DNA of 64,000 nt from Paenibacillus sp. KS-LC4 (GTDB taxonomy: Bacteria > Bacillota > Bacilli > Paenibacillales > Paenibacillaceae): NCBI RefSeq assembly GCF_036894955.1, contig NZ_CP145905.1, positions 503,501-567,500 on the forward strand. The letters run 5' to 3'. Position numbers and translations under genes: made by a program. Shown here piece by piece: positions 15,977 through 25,474 of the stretch; position 1 is the first letter of the stretch; each line of letters opens with the position of its first letter. Under the pieces are notes generated by a model. The model was not told the DNA's origin, did not search any database, and saw only the letters and a program-made list of their open reading frames with translations.

Positions 15977-16031
15977 GACCCCGCCCCCACTGACGGAAGG
16001 CCTAGCCATGTCAGAGGGAGCGGGGCTTTTG
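15977..16031. terminator. bidirectional terminator between GNAT and MFS genes
   Basis: Nested stem: CCCCGC (15979-15984) with GCGGGG (16020-16025), CTGAC (15990) with GTCAG (16010-16014). It is followed by TTTTGG on the plus strand and by TCTATTTTG on the minus strand, and serves two converging genes. Confidence 0.75.
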
Positions 16032-16032
16032 G

Positions 16033-17259
16033 TTATGGACGAGCAGGCTGCTTGCCTGTGTCTGCTGCGGCAGTCCTTGCGGAGCCGCCAAGCGCGTGGG
16101 TTTTCAGAAACAGGGCGGCTGCGATCAGCATAAGCCCATTGATGATGAACACCCAACGAATCGGGATGATGCCTCCTAGCACACCGCCAATGACGGGAGC
16201 GAGCATCGTTGCGAACATGGTGCCTGACTGGTTAAGGCTGAAGGCTCGTCCTCTGAAGCTGCTGTCCGTTACCTTGACGATCAAGGCATTAATAGCAGGG
16301 TAGACGCTGGCGAAAAATAGCCCATAGACGAATCGCAGTGCACCAAACTCTACATAATTATTGACGAAAAATTGCAAGCAATTGCCGATTCCGCCCCCGA
16401 GAAGTCCAATAAACAACACCTTGGAAAAACCGATCCTTGAACCGATTTTTCCCCACTGGGGTGCGGCAATGAGCGTGGCAATCCCTACCGCCGAGAAGAC
16501 AATGCCAGACTGAAGGGCGGCTTCACTGCCGCTGACGCCAAGCTGCATGACGTAGACGGTGAGCAGCGGCTCGAGAAGCATAACCGAAAATGTCGCCAGA
16601 GCGGCCAAAATCAGCAGCGTGGAGAAGGAACGGTTGGACAGCGCAAGCTTCAAGTCCTCTTTAATGGAGGAGCGGGCGCCCGAGCGGTTAAAATTCTTCT
16701 CGCGCACAAAGAAGACGGCAATAAGCGCGGCTATAAGCACGATGCCGCCCGAGAATAGGAAGGCTTCGCGATTGCCGATGTAATGACTGACGACCCCGCC
16801 AATAACGGGGCCGATAATGCCGCCTGTCGCACCTGCTGTCGCCATAATGCCAAGGGCATAGCCGGTTTTCTGCTCCGGCGTGTTGGTGGCGACCAGGGCA
16901 ATCGCCGCCGGTACAAAGCCGGCAAGCAGGCCTTGGAAAATACGAAGCACAACGAACAAATACGGGTCATAAATAAAGTAGGTCAACATGTAAAGGACGG
17001 CTAGGCTGAACCCTGAGCGAATGAGCATGGGCCTGCGGCCATATTTATCGGCGAGCGAGCCCCAATAAGGGGCAATAAGCGCGCTTGCTAGAAAGGTGAT
17101 GCCGAAAGAAATGCCGGACCAAGCCTCCAGATGCTGGTCAATACCGAGCTCGGTTGAGAGAAACAGCGGAATAAATGGAATGGAGGTGGTGAAAGCCGTA
17201 CTCGTAAAAAACACGCCAATCCACAATACATATAAGTTTCTTTTCCAAGAAAAATCCAT
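16033..17259 (-). CDS. MFS multidrug-type efflux transporter
   Basis: A 408-residue, 12-helix major facilitator protein of the drug:proton antiporter-1 type. Motif A is present in loop 2-3 (GSLADKYGRRPMLIRSG) and motif C-like Gly/Pro patterning lies in helix 5 (GATGGIIGPVIGG). The second half repeats a motif-A-like loop (WGKIGSRIGFSKV). The minus-strand ATG lies 7-8 bases after a modest purine stretch (CAGGATGTG). A 9-bp inverted repeat with a long spacer lies 20 bases upstream. Substrates cannot be told from sequence; no regulator is adjacent. Confidence 0.82.
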   Translation of the reverse strand: MDFSWKRNLYVLWIGVFFTSTAFTTSIPFIPLFLSTELGIDQHLEAWSGISFGITFLASALIAPYWGSLADKYGRRPMLIRSGFSLAVLYMLTYFIYDPYLFVVLRIFQGLLAGFVPAAIALVATNTPEQKTGYALGIMATAGATGGIIGPVIGGVVSHYIGNREAFLFSGGIVLIAALIAVFFVREKNFNRSGARSSIKEDLKLALSNRSFSTLLILAALATFSVMLLEPLLTVYVMQLGVSGSEAALQSGIVFSAVGIATLIAAPQWGKIGSRIGFSKVLFIGLLGGGIGNCLQFFVNNYVEFGALRFVYGLFFASVYPAINALIVKVTDSSFRGRAFSLNQSGTMFATMLAPVIGGVLGGIIPIRWVFIINGLMLIAAALFLKTHALGGSARTAAADTGKQPARP

Positions 17260-17278
17260 GTGCAGTCACATCCTGTAG

Positions 17279-17320
17279 GTTCCATCGTTATTTCCATTGT
17301 AAACCTATTTTCGATGGAAC
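17279..17320 (-). promoter_or_regulatory. 9-bp inverted repeat around the MFS promoter region
   Basis: GTTCCATCG (17279-17287) and CGATGGAAC (17312-17320) are perfect inverted copies 24 bases apart. A minus-strand TACAAT lies between them, so a repressor or activator bound here could control the MFS gene. Confidence 0.45.
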
Positions 17321-17401
17321 ACTACTCTATTCCAGTTTTCTCCTAAACAGCTCCATGACTATCCACGGATGCAAGTCAGGACGGGCTTGCGTGCCGCAAG
17401 G

Positions 17402-18991
17402 CTATTCCGAAATCTGGCTATGCAAAATCGTCTGATTACGGCCGTTATGCTTGGCTGCATACAAGGCATCATCAGCTTGCTTGAATAAATCGGTCGTATC
17501 CTTTAAATGGGTTGTGCTGGAAGCGATGCCGAGTGACAGGGTGACCTGCCTGCCGATTGGCGTAATCGCCTGCTCCATCTGTATTCGCAGCTGTTCGGCG
17601 ACATCAAAGGCATCCTCCTCCGACGTGTGCGGCAGGACAATTGTAAACTCCTCGCCTCCATAACGGAAGCAGTAATCGCCCTCGCGCTTCAGCTCCACCA
17701 TCTTTGCTGCAAGCAGGCGCAGCACTTCATCGCCCTTCGGGTGCCCGAATTCGTCATTGACTGACTTGAAATGATCCAAATCCAGCATAATGACGGAGAA
17801 GGGAATTTGTCTGAGCTGCAAATCCTCGGTAATCAGCTTGAGCGTCCGGCGATTCGGAAGTCCTGTGAGGGCGTCTGTTTGCGATTCTTGGAATAACGCT
17901 TCATTTCTCCGCTTCATCTCATGAAAAGCTAGCGCAACGGTGGCATTTAGCTGATTCGCCTCATAGTTCCAGTAAACGCGCGAAGGCAGCGTGTCCGGTA
18001 TATGATCCTGCTTTGTGAGCAGCGCCGCATAATTCGCGAGTCGGTATAGTGGAGAGGAAAGCGTGCGCGACAGCCACATGGTCAGAACAAGCAGCAGGAG
18101 CACGAACGGCGCCGAAACCTTCAGCATATCCGTAATGAGGTCCCAGCTCTTGCTTTCAATGTAGCTAACCGGCGTCTGGGAAACAATTCCCCAATTGGTC
18201 TCAGGTACTAGGGAATAACCTGCAAGAAATTCAACGCCTTGGCTGTTGATGACCTGCTGCTCCCCGCTTTTTCCCTGCATGAGCTGCTGTACAACGGGAT
18301 TCATGCTTACATTTGCCGGATGATCCTCCATATGCGGGTGATAGATCATATTGCCTTCTCCATCCACGACGTAAAAATAGGAGCCGCTTTTGTTCTCATT
18401 TTGCACGCCAAGAATTTCTCGGAAAATATTTTCATGCTGCAAATATATCGTTCCGGCCACATAACCCCGATAGACGCCTTCCCGGCTAAAAATCGGTTGA
18501 CTGACCAGCACAATCTTCCGATTCGTCGCAGAAATATAAGGCTTTGAAATACGGGGCTTCTGCACCTTGAGCGCGAGCTTCGATTCCGCGGTTGACAGCT
18601 TATGGCCGATAATGCCCAAATTATTAGGGGAGCTGGAGACGATGACGCCTTCAACATCCACAATAGCAATTGAGTTAAAATAATGGTTGGTACCCATGAA
18701 AAAATCAAGCTGCGCAAGCACATCGCTGCTTTCAAGGTCGGCACTTGATAAATAATTTGCTGTGACTTCAAGGCTATGCTTCATAGAGATAATCAGTGAT
18801 TGTGTCGTTTTGCTAAGATCACCGGCCGTAATGCGATTTAATTCTAGTGTATTATGATAAAGAGATTCTCTCTGGGACTTGAATGCGATAATGACATTGA
18901 TGACGATGGTAGTGAGGACGGACAAAAGCACGATGCAGGAGATGATGGATGCCAGAGTAAAGCCATTTTTGCGTTTTATTGCGCTGAACAT
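17402..18991 (-). CDS. diguanylate cyclase with extracellular dCache sensor
   Basis: A 529-residue membrane enzyme making cyclic di-GMP. A first helix (about 13-35) and a second (about 283-303) bracket an extracellular double-Cache domain with PDC-type strands (FNSIAIVDVEGVIVSSSPNN, YFYVVDGEGNMIYHPH). A short HAMP-like linker follows, then the GGDEF domain (about 360-525) with the active-site motif GGEEF at 445-449. An RxxD product-inhibition site (REGD, 436-439) sits five residues before it, as in feedback-controlled enzymes. Ribosome binding site AGAAGAGG precedes the ATG. It is divergent from the YesM-type kinase gene, but a functional link is not shown. Confidence 0.9.
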   Translation of the reverse strand: MFSAIKRKNGFTLASIISCIVLLSVLTTIVINVIIAFKSQRESLYHNTLELNRITAGDLSKTTQSLIISMKHSLEVTANYLSSADLESSDVLAQLDFFMGTNHYFNSIAIVDVEGVIVSSSPNNLGIIGHKLSTAESKLALKVQKPRISKPYISATNRKIVLVSQPIFSREGVYRGYVAGTIYLQHENIFREILGVQNENKSGSYFYVVDGEGNMIYHPHMEDHPANVSMNPVVQQLMQGKSGEQQVINSQGVEFLAGYSLVPETNWGIVSQTPVSYIESKSWDLITDMLKVSAPFVLLLLVLTMWLSRTLSSPLYRLANYAALLTKQDHIPDTLPSRVYWNYEANQLNATVALAFHEMKRRNEALFQESQTDALTGLPNRRTLKLITEDLQLRQIPFSVIMLDLDHFKSVNDEFGHPKGDEVLRLLAAKMVELKREGDYCFRYGGEEFTIVLPHTSEEDAFDVAEQLRIQMEQAITPIGRQVTLSLGIASSTTHLKDTTDLFKQADDALYAAKHNGRNQTILHSQISE

Positions 18992-19105
18992 GCTAAACCT
19001 CTTCTCGTTAAAATTCTATTAACTAGTTTATCATTTTTAAGAGAGATATTCGACATATAAGGACAGGCCAGCCGAATACTGTCATTGCTTAAGTTCGATC
19101 AAGCA

Positions 19106-19134
19106 TTGCTCCAATTCGAGAGGGACATTATACT
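19106..19134 (+). promoter_or_regulatory. promoter of the sensor kinase/response regulator pair
   Basis: TTGCTC (19106-19111), exactly 17 bases, TATACT (19129-19134), 40 bases before the kinase ATG. Confidence 0.6.
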
Positions 19135-19173
19135 GAATGCAGCATTTTGAATAGAAGAAAGCCAGGTGTATGA

Positions 19174-20946
19174 ATGCCTAAAGTAAATTTATTTTCCAAA
19201 ATCGTTGGATTGTTCATTATTATGCTGCTGCCGATCATAGGACTGTACTCCTATTCTAATCATATTAGTACAGAAGTGCTAGATTCCGAGCTAAACCGCT
19301 CGAATACGAATCAGCTTGTTTTTTTTCAAAATCAAGTCAATTCCTCCATTGATCTGCTGGGGCTATGGCCAAATTTGCTCATACAGGACCCAGACATATC
19401 TAATTTACGCGACTATTACTTTGAGCCGGGAAGTCTTGATTTGCCTGCGATTACGCTGGTCAAGCGCATTCAAACCAAGCTGAGCATTCAGGAAAGCTCC
19501 TCCAATTGGAAAAGCAATCTGGCGATCTATTCGCCTACGCTGGCACGCTTCATTACGGTTAATGATGCCGTGCCCTATAATAAAGAGACGCTCGCTGCCC
19601 GTCTGAAATACGGCTGGCAGGTAGAGCCGCTTGGCGCTGATGGCTTCCGCTTTTCTTTGATGACGGCACTGCCCTACAATAATTTATCCCAGGCTACAGA
19701 TACGGGACTGCTCATCGAGGTCAGCTTTGACAGCTCGAATATTCAAGGCATGCTTGATCAGTTCAAGCGTGATGGCCGGCGCGATCCTTTTTATTACAGT
19801 GAAGAATGGGGCACGATATACAATCGTACCGCAGATCAGCAGCTCGGCAATCGGCTCATCGCCCAATTGGATGAGAGCGGCTCTCTGACTAGTGGCAGCC
19901 ACACCGTTAAAGTGAATGAGGAGCGCTATTTGGTCAATATCGTTCATTCGGAAACGATAGGCTGGGATTTGATTGATTATATTCCGTTATCGGATGTTCT
20001 TCAGCCCATCAACCAAACGAACCGCTTATTTTATTATTCGGTTGGTTTGCTGCTGTTGATGAGCTGTTTAATCGCGTATATGCTTTATGCGCAGGTGCAG
20101 GTGCCGATAAAGCAGCTTGTTGTCAGCTTCCAGAAGCTGAAAAACGGCGATTACGGCGTCCGGCTTACGCCGAAAGGGCGCGGTAACAATGAATTCAAGT
20201 TTGTGTTTATCCGTTTCAACCTAATGGTTCAGCAAATTCAAGATTTGTTCGAAAATGTTTATTTGGAAAAAATTCATGTACGCGAAGCGAAGCTCAAGCA
20301 GCTGCAATCGCAAATTAATCCGCATTTTTTCTATAACTGCTTTTCCTTTATATCAAGCATGGCGAAGCTGGAAAACTATCAGTCGGTCATTGCGATGAGC
20401 CAGAACCTGTCTAATTACTACCGCTATACGACCCGGCAGGAGCGAGATTTGGTCGATGCCCGGGAGGAGATTGAATTTGTTCGCAACTATTTGGATATAC
20501 AGCAGATGCGGATGAATCGGTTATCTTATGAGCTGGACATACCGGAGCATCTGCTTCGTTTTCAAATTCCGCCGCTCGTCATACAGCCGTTGGTGGAAAA
20601 TGCGGTCATCCACGGCATCGAGCAATCCCCAAGCGCAGGGCGTATTCGCATATCGGGTGAATTTGACGGCGAGTTTGCTGCTATTACGGTAGAGGATGAT
20701 GGCGTAGGACTTGACCCGCAGCGACTGTTTTCCTTGCAGTATCAATTGACACGGCCCATGGAGCAGGAGATGGGCTGCGGCCTTTGGAACGTCCATCAGC
20801 GCTTGCATTTACGTTTTGGAGCTTGCTCAGGCATCGTGCTCTCGCCTTCGCCGCTAGGCGGCCTGAAGGTGCAAATTCGCTGGAATGTGGCCCGCGAGAA
20901 ACCAATCGAACAGACAACGACAGGAAAGGAGCATCCTAATGATTGA
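19174..20946 (+). CDS. YesM-type sensor histidine kinase
   Basis: A 590-residue membrane kinase. Two helices (about 8-28 and 287-309) enclose a large extracellular sensor domain. A HAMP region follows (about 310-362), then the His-kinase domain typical of carbohydrate sensors, LKQLQSQINPHFFYNCFSFI, with phospho-acceptor His384. The ATPase domain has the N-box PLVENAVIHGIE and the DDGVGLD G1 box. The stop overlaps the response-regulator start by 8 bases, so the pair is co-translated. In Paenibacillus such pairs usually control the neighbouring sugar ABC genes in answer to oligosaccharides bound outside the cell. Confidence 0.9.
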   Translation: MPKVNLFSKIVGLFIIMLLPIIGLYSYSNHISTEVLDSELNRSNTNQLVFFQNQVNSSIDLLGLWPNLLIQDPDISNLRDYYFEPGSLDLPAITLVKRIQTKLSIQESSSNWKSNLAIYSPTLARFITVNDAVPYNKETLAARLKYGWQVEPLGADGFRFSLMTALPYNNLSQATDTGLLIEVSFDSSNIQGMLDQFKRDGRRDPFYYSEEWGTIYNRTADQQLGNRLIAQLDESGSLTSGSHTVKVNEERYLVNIVHSETIGWDLIDYIPLSDVLQPINQTNRLFYYSVGLLLLMSCLIAYMLYAQVQVPIKQLVVSFQKLKNGDYGVRLTPKGRGNNEFKFVFIRFNLMVQQIQDLFENVYLEKIHVREAKLKQLQSQINPHFFYNCFSFISSMAKLENYQSVIAMSQNLSNYYRYTTRQERDLVDAREEIEFVRNYLDIQQMRMNRLSYELDIPEHLLRFQIPPLVIQPLVENAVIHGIEQSPSAGRIRISGEFDGEFAAITVEDDGVGLDPQRLFSLQYQLTRPMEQEMGCGLWNVHQRLHLRFGACSGIVLSPSPLGGLKVQIRWNVAREKPIEQTTTGKEHPND

Positions 20947-22579
20947 ATTGCTGCTTGTAGATGATGAAGCTTATGTTACGCTGAGCCTAGAGAAGACCAT
21001 TCCGTGGGACGAGCTTGGCGTCAGCAGGGTGTACCGTGCCGAGTCGGCTGCCGAGGCGCTCGCTATAATGGAGGCGAGCGACATTGATATTTTGGTGACC
21101 GACATTCGGATGCCAGGGATGGACGGCTTGCAGCTGATCGAGCAGGCGAAGAAGCTTTGGCCGGATTTACGCTGTATTTTAATGACCGGCTACTCGGATT
21201 TTCAATATGCGAAAAAAGCGTTGCAGCTTCAGGCCTCGGATTATATCTTGAAGCCGGTGGACGATAAGGAATTTGTACGCAGCCTAATGAATACGATTGA
21301 GGAGCTGAAGGTGGAGTGGGAGCAGGCGGAGCAATACCATCAGCTCGTGTACAATATGAAGTCGGAATATGGGCTGCTGCGCCGCAATTTGCTGCATGAT
21401 CTGCTGCTCGGCCGACAGCTATCGGATACGACGATTGGCGCCAAGCTGGCGCAATATGAAATTCCGCTGCGGCTAGATGCTCCTTCCGTCATTTTGCTAA
21501 TTCAATATAGCAATCCTTATGATGAAAGCAATCGCAGCAGCATGGAGCTGATGGAATATGCGGTTGGCAATATTGGCGAGGAAGTGTTCGCTGAGCATAT
21601 GAACGTATGGTATGGCAAAGCGCCGCATAATTGCCTCATCTTCGTTGCGCAGCCAAATGAGGAGCAGCAGCGGCTGTTGGAATTTTCGCCGGATTACAAA
21701 GGCCAGCGGAGGGCGATGCTGGAGCAGGCGGTGAACGTCTTTAGGCGACAAATCGCCCATTTTCTCCGTTCGGAAGTATCGCTTATTATTTCCGACTGGT
21801 TTTCCTTTCCGAGCGGCATGGCGAATGCGTACCGGACGGGAATGAGCGTTTACTTGTCGAGCGCGATTCATGAATCGGGCATTGCCGTCTATTTGGAAAA
21901 TCATCGGGTAGAGCCAGAAACGCGAGTGAATTTGATGGAGGCGCTGTATAAGCCGCCTACGCTTATTCATTTGCTGGAATCCAAGCAGTGGGATACGGCG
22001 CTGCTCAAGATCGACGAGGTGTTCGGAAATTTAGAGCAGGTGAAGTTTTCGCGGGAGCATCTGTATGAGGTGTTTCTCTCCATTACGAATGCCTTTATGT
22101 ATACGGCTCATAAACAGGGTCAATTTATTTATGAGATTGACCACGCTGGCTTTGATATGCTGCTTGACCATACGGTTATTCATTCGCTGGACAAGCTGCG
22201 GAATTGGTCGACAGATATGCTGGAGCGGCTTCGCACAGAGCTTTCGAGTACGGAGGAATATGCCAAGAGCAGTCTAGTAAAGCAGGTGCAGGAGCTTGTG
22301 TCCGAAAGTCTTGGTCATGATACGTCGGTGAAGACGATTGCGGACAAGGTGTTTTTGCACCCCGTCTATTTGTCCAAAATTTATAAAGCACAAACAGGCG
22401 AGAGTATCAGTGACTATATTACCCGGATGCGAATGGAGCGGGCGCATTATTTGCTGAAGCAAACCAATAAGAAAATTTATGAGATTACGTCAGAGCTAGG
22501 GTATCAAAATCCGCAATATTTCAGCAAAATTTTCCGCAAGCATTACGGCATGACGCCGCAGGAGTTCCGCGATCAATAG
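20939..22579 (+). CDS. YesN-type response regulator with AraC DNA-binding domain
   Basis: About 546 residues: an N-terminal receiver domain with acidic pocket LLLVDDEAY, phosphorylation site Asp55 (VTDIRMPGMDG) and the Lys of YILKPVDD; a long middle region (about 130-430) of the kind found in YesN proteins; and a C-terminal AraC double helix-turn-helix (about 445-546: KTIADKVFLHPVYLSKIYK, YEITSELGYQNPQYFSKIF). The start is the ATG at 20939, with AAAGGAG 7 bases upstream. It is expected to activate the transporter genes that follow 125 bases downstream. Confidence 0.92.
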   Translation: MIELLLVDDEAYVTLSLEKTIPWDELGVSRVYRAESAAEALAIMEASDIDILVTDIRMPGMDGLQLIEQAKKLWPDLRCILMTGYSDFQYAKKALQLQASDYILKPVDDKEFVRSLMNTIEELKVEWEQAEQYHQLVYNMKSEYGLLRRNLLHDLLLGRQLSDTTIGAKLAQYEIPLRLDAPSVILLIQYSNPYDESNRSSMELMEYAVGNIGEEVFAEHMNVWYGKAPHNCLIFVAQPNEEQQRLLEFSPDYKGQRRAMLEQAVNVFRRQIAHFLRSEVSLIISDWFSFPSGMANAYRTGMSVYLSSAIHESGIAVYLENHRVEPETRVNLMEALYKPPTLIHLLESKQWDTALLKIDEVFGNLEQVKFSREHLYEVFLSITNAFMYTAHKQGQFIYEIDHAGFDMLLDHTVIHSLDKLRNWSTDMLERLRTELSSTEEYAKSSLVKQVQELVSESLGHDTSVKTIADKVFLHPVYLSKIYKAQTGESISDYITRMRMERAHYLLKQTNKKIYEITSELGYQNPQYFSKIFRKHYGMTPQEFRDQ

Positions 22580-22628
22580 CGGACGGCGAACAGGTTGCCA
22601 AAGGTGCAGAAATGTTCGGTTATTGTCC

Positions 22629-22657
22629 TATGACTTCCCCAGCAATGCTCCTATAAT
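22629..22657 (+). promoter_or_regulatory. probable regulated promoter of the binding-protein gene
   Basis: A perfect TATAAT (22652-22657) with a poor -35 (TATGAC, 17-base gap). A good -10 with a poor -35 is what one expects of a promoter needing an AraC-type activator such as the adjacent YesN-like protein. Confidence 0.45.
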
Positions 22658-22704
22658 TAAGACATAAACAATGGCACCACACAGTTGGAGGGGGAAAAAC
22701 AAAA

Positions 22705-24387
22705 ATGATTAGCGCTTACAAAAAGCAGCTGCTGCTCATATTAAGCCTTATTCTCGTTGCCAGCCTGCTCGCGGCATGCGGCAAGGATAACACGGGAACA
22801 GGCGAGAGCACGAACACAGGAGCTTCAACCGGAAATGAATATAAAGAGAAATATGATCCGCCTGTCACATTGACGACCGTATGGGGTGTAGCCCCTGAGG
22901 TGAAATATAAAAATGGTGAAACGATTGAGAACAATGTAGCGACAAAATGGGCCAAGGAGCAATTCGGCATTGAGATTAAATCGCTATGGTCGGTAACGGA
23001 CACCAACAATGCTTTGGCTACAAAGCTGCGCCTCGCCATGTCCTCGGGACAGGATATGCCGGACGTGCTAGTTGTCGGCAATAATGATCCGCAGCTGGTA
23101 GCCGATTTGGTCGATTCCGGCTATTTCCGTGAAGCTGGCGACCTGTTTGACCAATACGCAAATGACACTTGGAAAAAAGCGATGGAGCTTGACCCTAACG
23201 TATGGAATCCTTATATGCGCGATGGCAAAAAAATGGGCATCCCGGTATTGGATTATGCTTATAACAATGACTACTTGCTGTGGATTCGCCAGGATTGGCT
23301 GGACAAGCTGAATATGAAGGCTCCGACAACGATTGCCGAGCTGGAAACGGTGATGGAAGCTTTTAAAAACAATAATCCTGACGGATTGGCTCCAGATAAA
23401 GTAACACCGCTTAGCATTGGCTTCAAAACGAAGCTGAGCAGTTGGATGGGTGACCCATCATGGATTTTCGGCGCTTATGGCGCGATGCCGGAGCAATGGA
23501 ATGTTGGGACTGACGGAAATCTGGAATACGGCTCTATTCATGCAGGCATGAAGCAGGGGCTTGAAACGCTTTCGGAATGGAGTAAAAAAGGCTTTATTCC
23601 TAAAGAAGCGGCGCTATGGGATGAGAACAAAACGGCTGAGCCAGCAGTTGCAGGAACAGCGGGTATTATCCCTGGACCTTACTGGATGAGCGGCTGGCCG
23701 CTTGCCGATACAGCGAAAAACGTGCCAACCGCAAAATGGACGCCGATTGCACTGCCAAAAGGTCCTGACGGCAAAGCGACAAGCCATGGCACGCCATTTT
23801 CCAGCGCAGTTATTTTGATCAACAAAGATATTAAGCATCCTGAGGCTTTGTTCACTTATGAGAACTGGATGTTTGACAATTTTGCAAACCCTGCGAAGGG
23901 CAGCCCGCTTGAGGTTGGTATGTTCAAAGGCTATGACTATGATGTTGATGCCAATGGCAACACGCTTTATCAAGATGATATTCCGGGAGGCTATATTAAC
24001 ATTGTTCGTTATTTCCTCGTTCGCGATGGCGCCCGCATTCCAGATGCGCAAATGACAGCTTTGCTGGCTTTGGCAGATGGCAAGGAGCCGGAGACGAAGC
24101 TGGAAAAAGATATTGCCAACAGCTTTGGCAAGCAAACGCCAGAGGCGGCGAAGGTGCTCATGTCCCAGAAGGATGTTGCGCTTATGAACATGTTTACTGG
24201 CCCTACAACGCCGACGATGAAGTCCAAAATGGATTATCTGAAAAAAATCGAGCTTCAAACGTTTAACGAAATTATTTACGGCACGAAGCCGCTTGACGCC
24301 TTCGATACGTTCGTTGCCAACTGGAAGAAATCCGGCGGCGAGCAAATGACGAAGGAAGTAAATGAATGGTACGCGTCTGTAAAATAG
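22705..24387 (+). CDS. sugar ABC transporter solute-binding lipoprotein (LplA/YtcQ type)
   Basis: A 560-residue extracellular binding protein. The lipoprotein signal ends at LLAAC, giving lipid-modified Cys25, followed by a Gly/Ser/Thr-rich tether and a large two-lobed family-1-type binding fold. Features such as WIRQDWLDKLNMKAPTTIAE are typical of the LplA/YtcQ group that captures oligosaccharides. GGAGGG lies 8-10 bases before the ATG. It is followed by a terminator and then the two permease genes. No ATP-binding subunit is encoded here; in this family a shared MsmX-type ATPase elsewhere normally serves many importers. Confidence 0.92.
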   Translation: MISAYKKQLLLILSLILVASLLAACGKDNTGTGESTNTGASTGNEYKEKYDPPVTLTTVWGVAPEVKYKNGETIENNVATKWAKEQFGIEIKSLWSVTDTNNALATKLRLAMSSGQDMPDVLVVGNNDPQLVADLVDSGYFREAGDLFDQYANDTWKKAMELDPNVWNPYMRDGKKMGIPVLDYAYNNDYLLWIRQDWLDKLNMKAPTTIAELETVMEAFKNNNPDGLAPDKVTPLSIGFKTKLSSWMGDPSWIFGAYGAMPEQWNVGTDGNLEYGSIHAGMKQGLETLSEWSKKGFIPKEAALWDENKTAEPAVAGTAGIIPGPYWMSGWPLADTAKNVPTAKWTPIALPKGPDGKATSHGTPFSSAVILINKDIKHPEALFTYENWMFDNFANPAKGSPLEVGMFKGYDYDVDANGNTLYQDDIPGGYINIVRYFLVRDGARIPDAQMTALLALADGKEPETKLEKDIANSFGKQTPEAAKVLMSQKDVALMNMFTGPTTPTMKSKMDYLKKIELQTFNEIIYGTKPLDAFDTFVANWKKSGGEQMTKEVNEWYASVK

Positions 24388-24399
24388 TGCAAGTCAGCA

Positions 24400-24437
24400 A
24401 AGCAGTCTGCCCTCGGCAGGCTGCTTTTGTTTTTTGC
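24400..24437 (+). terminator. terminator between binding protein and permease genes
   Basis: AAGCAG-T-CTGCC pairs with GGCAG-G-CTGCTT around a 3-base loop, then TTTGTTTTTTG. Partial termination here would give more binding protein than permease, a common ratio in such operons. Confidence 0.85.
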
Positions 24438-24493
24438 GAGACTCCTGTGAAAAGTAGTTGCAATAGTGCCATCAATGTTGGCTCCGTCATGTG

Positions 24494-24521
24494 TTCAGGC
24501 GGTTTGGGCCGTTGCTATAAT
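24494..24521 (+). promoter_or_regulatory. possible second promoter before the permease genes
   Basis: TATAAT (24516-24521) with TTCAGG 16 bases upstream. It would let the permeases be transcribed despite the terminator just before it. Confidence 0.35.
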
Positions 24522-24562
24522 TGAGGTAATTCATACAAATGCGTTCAGGAGGATACTACAAT

Positions 24563-25456
24563 ATGAGGCAGCTAAAGCGCCACTGGCCGTTCCATCTCAT
24601 GATTTTGCCATCTCTTGTTTTTCTGGTTTTGTTCAGCTATTTGCCAATGGCGGGCGTTGTTATGGCCTTCCAAGACTTTAAGCCCCGGCTGGGCATTACA
24701 GGCTCGGAGTGGATCGGTCTTGATAATTTTCGCTATATGTTTGAGCGGGAGGACAGCCTGGAGGTTATTTGGAACACGCTGGTCATTGCGGTTTTGAAAA
24801 TTATTTTTAACCTCGCAGCTCCATTCACCTTTGCTCTTTTCTTAAATGAGGTGCGCAAGGAGCTTTTCAAGCGTTATGTGCAAACGATGGTTTATTTGCC
24901 TCACTTTCTGTCATGGGTCATACTGGGCGGCATTTTGATCGACATTTTGTCTAGCGATGGCGGTTTTGTAAACCGGCTTCTAGGCATGGTGGGGATCGGG
25001 CCGATCTTCTTTCTTGGAGAGGGCAACTGGTTCCGCTTTACGGTTATTGTTTCCGAGGTGTGGAAGGAGTTCGGATACGGAACCATTGTCTTTCTGGCCG
25101 CTCTATCCAACATCAATCCCTCGCTGTACGAAGCAGCCGAAGTGGACGGCGCAAGCCGCTGGAAGCAGACGCTTCACATTACGATGCCTTCCATGGTACC
25201 GATGGCGATTGTGGTAGGTACACTCGCACTCGGCAACATTTTAAATGCTGGGTTTGACCAAATTTTCAACCTGTACAACCCGCTTGTCTACGATAAAGGC
25301 GACATTATTGATACGTTCGTTTATCGCACAGCGATTATTAGCGGGGAAATGGGCTTTGGAACAGCGGTTGGCTTATTCAAATCCATTATTAGCATGATCT
25401 TGATTTTCGTCTCATACCGTATGGCCTACAAATGGGCAAACTATCGAATTTTCTAA
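24563..25456 (+). CDS. sugar ABC transporter permease (LplB/YteP type)
   Basis: About 297 residues with six membrane helices and the MalF-like EAA loop YEAAEVDGASRWKQTLHITMPSM (split by helix breaks), which docks the ATPase. The N-terminus WPFHLMILPSLVFLVLFSYLPMAGVVMAFQDF is typical of the LplB group. I start at 24563 because AGGAGG lies 10 bases upstream; the frame from 24539 would contain that site. It pairs with the next gene to form the membrane channel of the oligosaccharide importer. Confidence 0.92.
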   Translation: MRQLKRHWPFHLMILPSLVFLVLFSYLPMAGVVMAFQDFKPRLGITGSEWIGLDNFRYMFEREDSLEVIWNTLVIAVLKIIFNLAAPFTFALFLNEVRKELFKRYVQTMVYLPHFLSWVILGGILIDILSSDGGFVNRLLGMVGIGPIFFLGEGNWFRFTVIVSEVWKEFGYGTIVFLAALSNINPSLYEAAEVDGASRWKQTLHITMPSMVPMAIVVGTLALGNILNAGFDQIFNLYNPLVYDKGDIIDTFVYRTAIISGEMGFGTAVGLFKSIISMILIFVSYRMAYKWANYRIF

Positions 25457-25474
25457 GAATGGAGCGAGCCTGGA

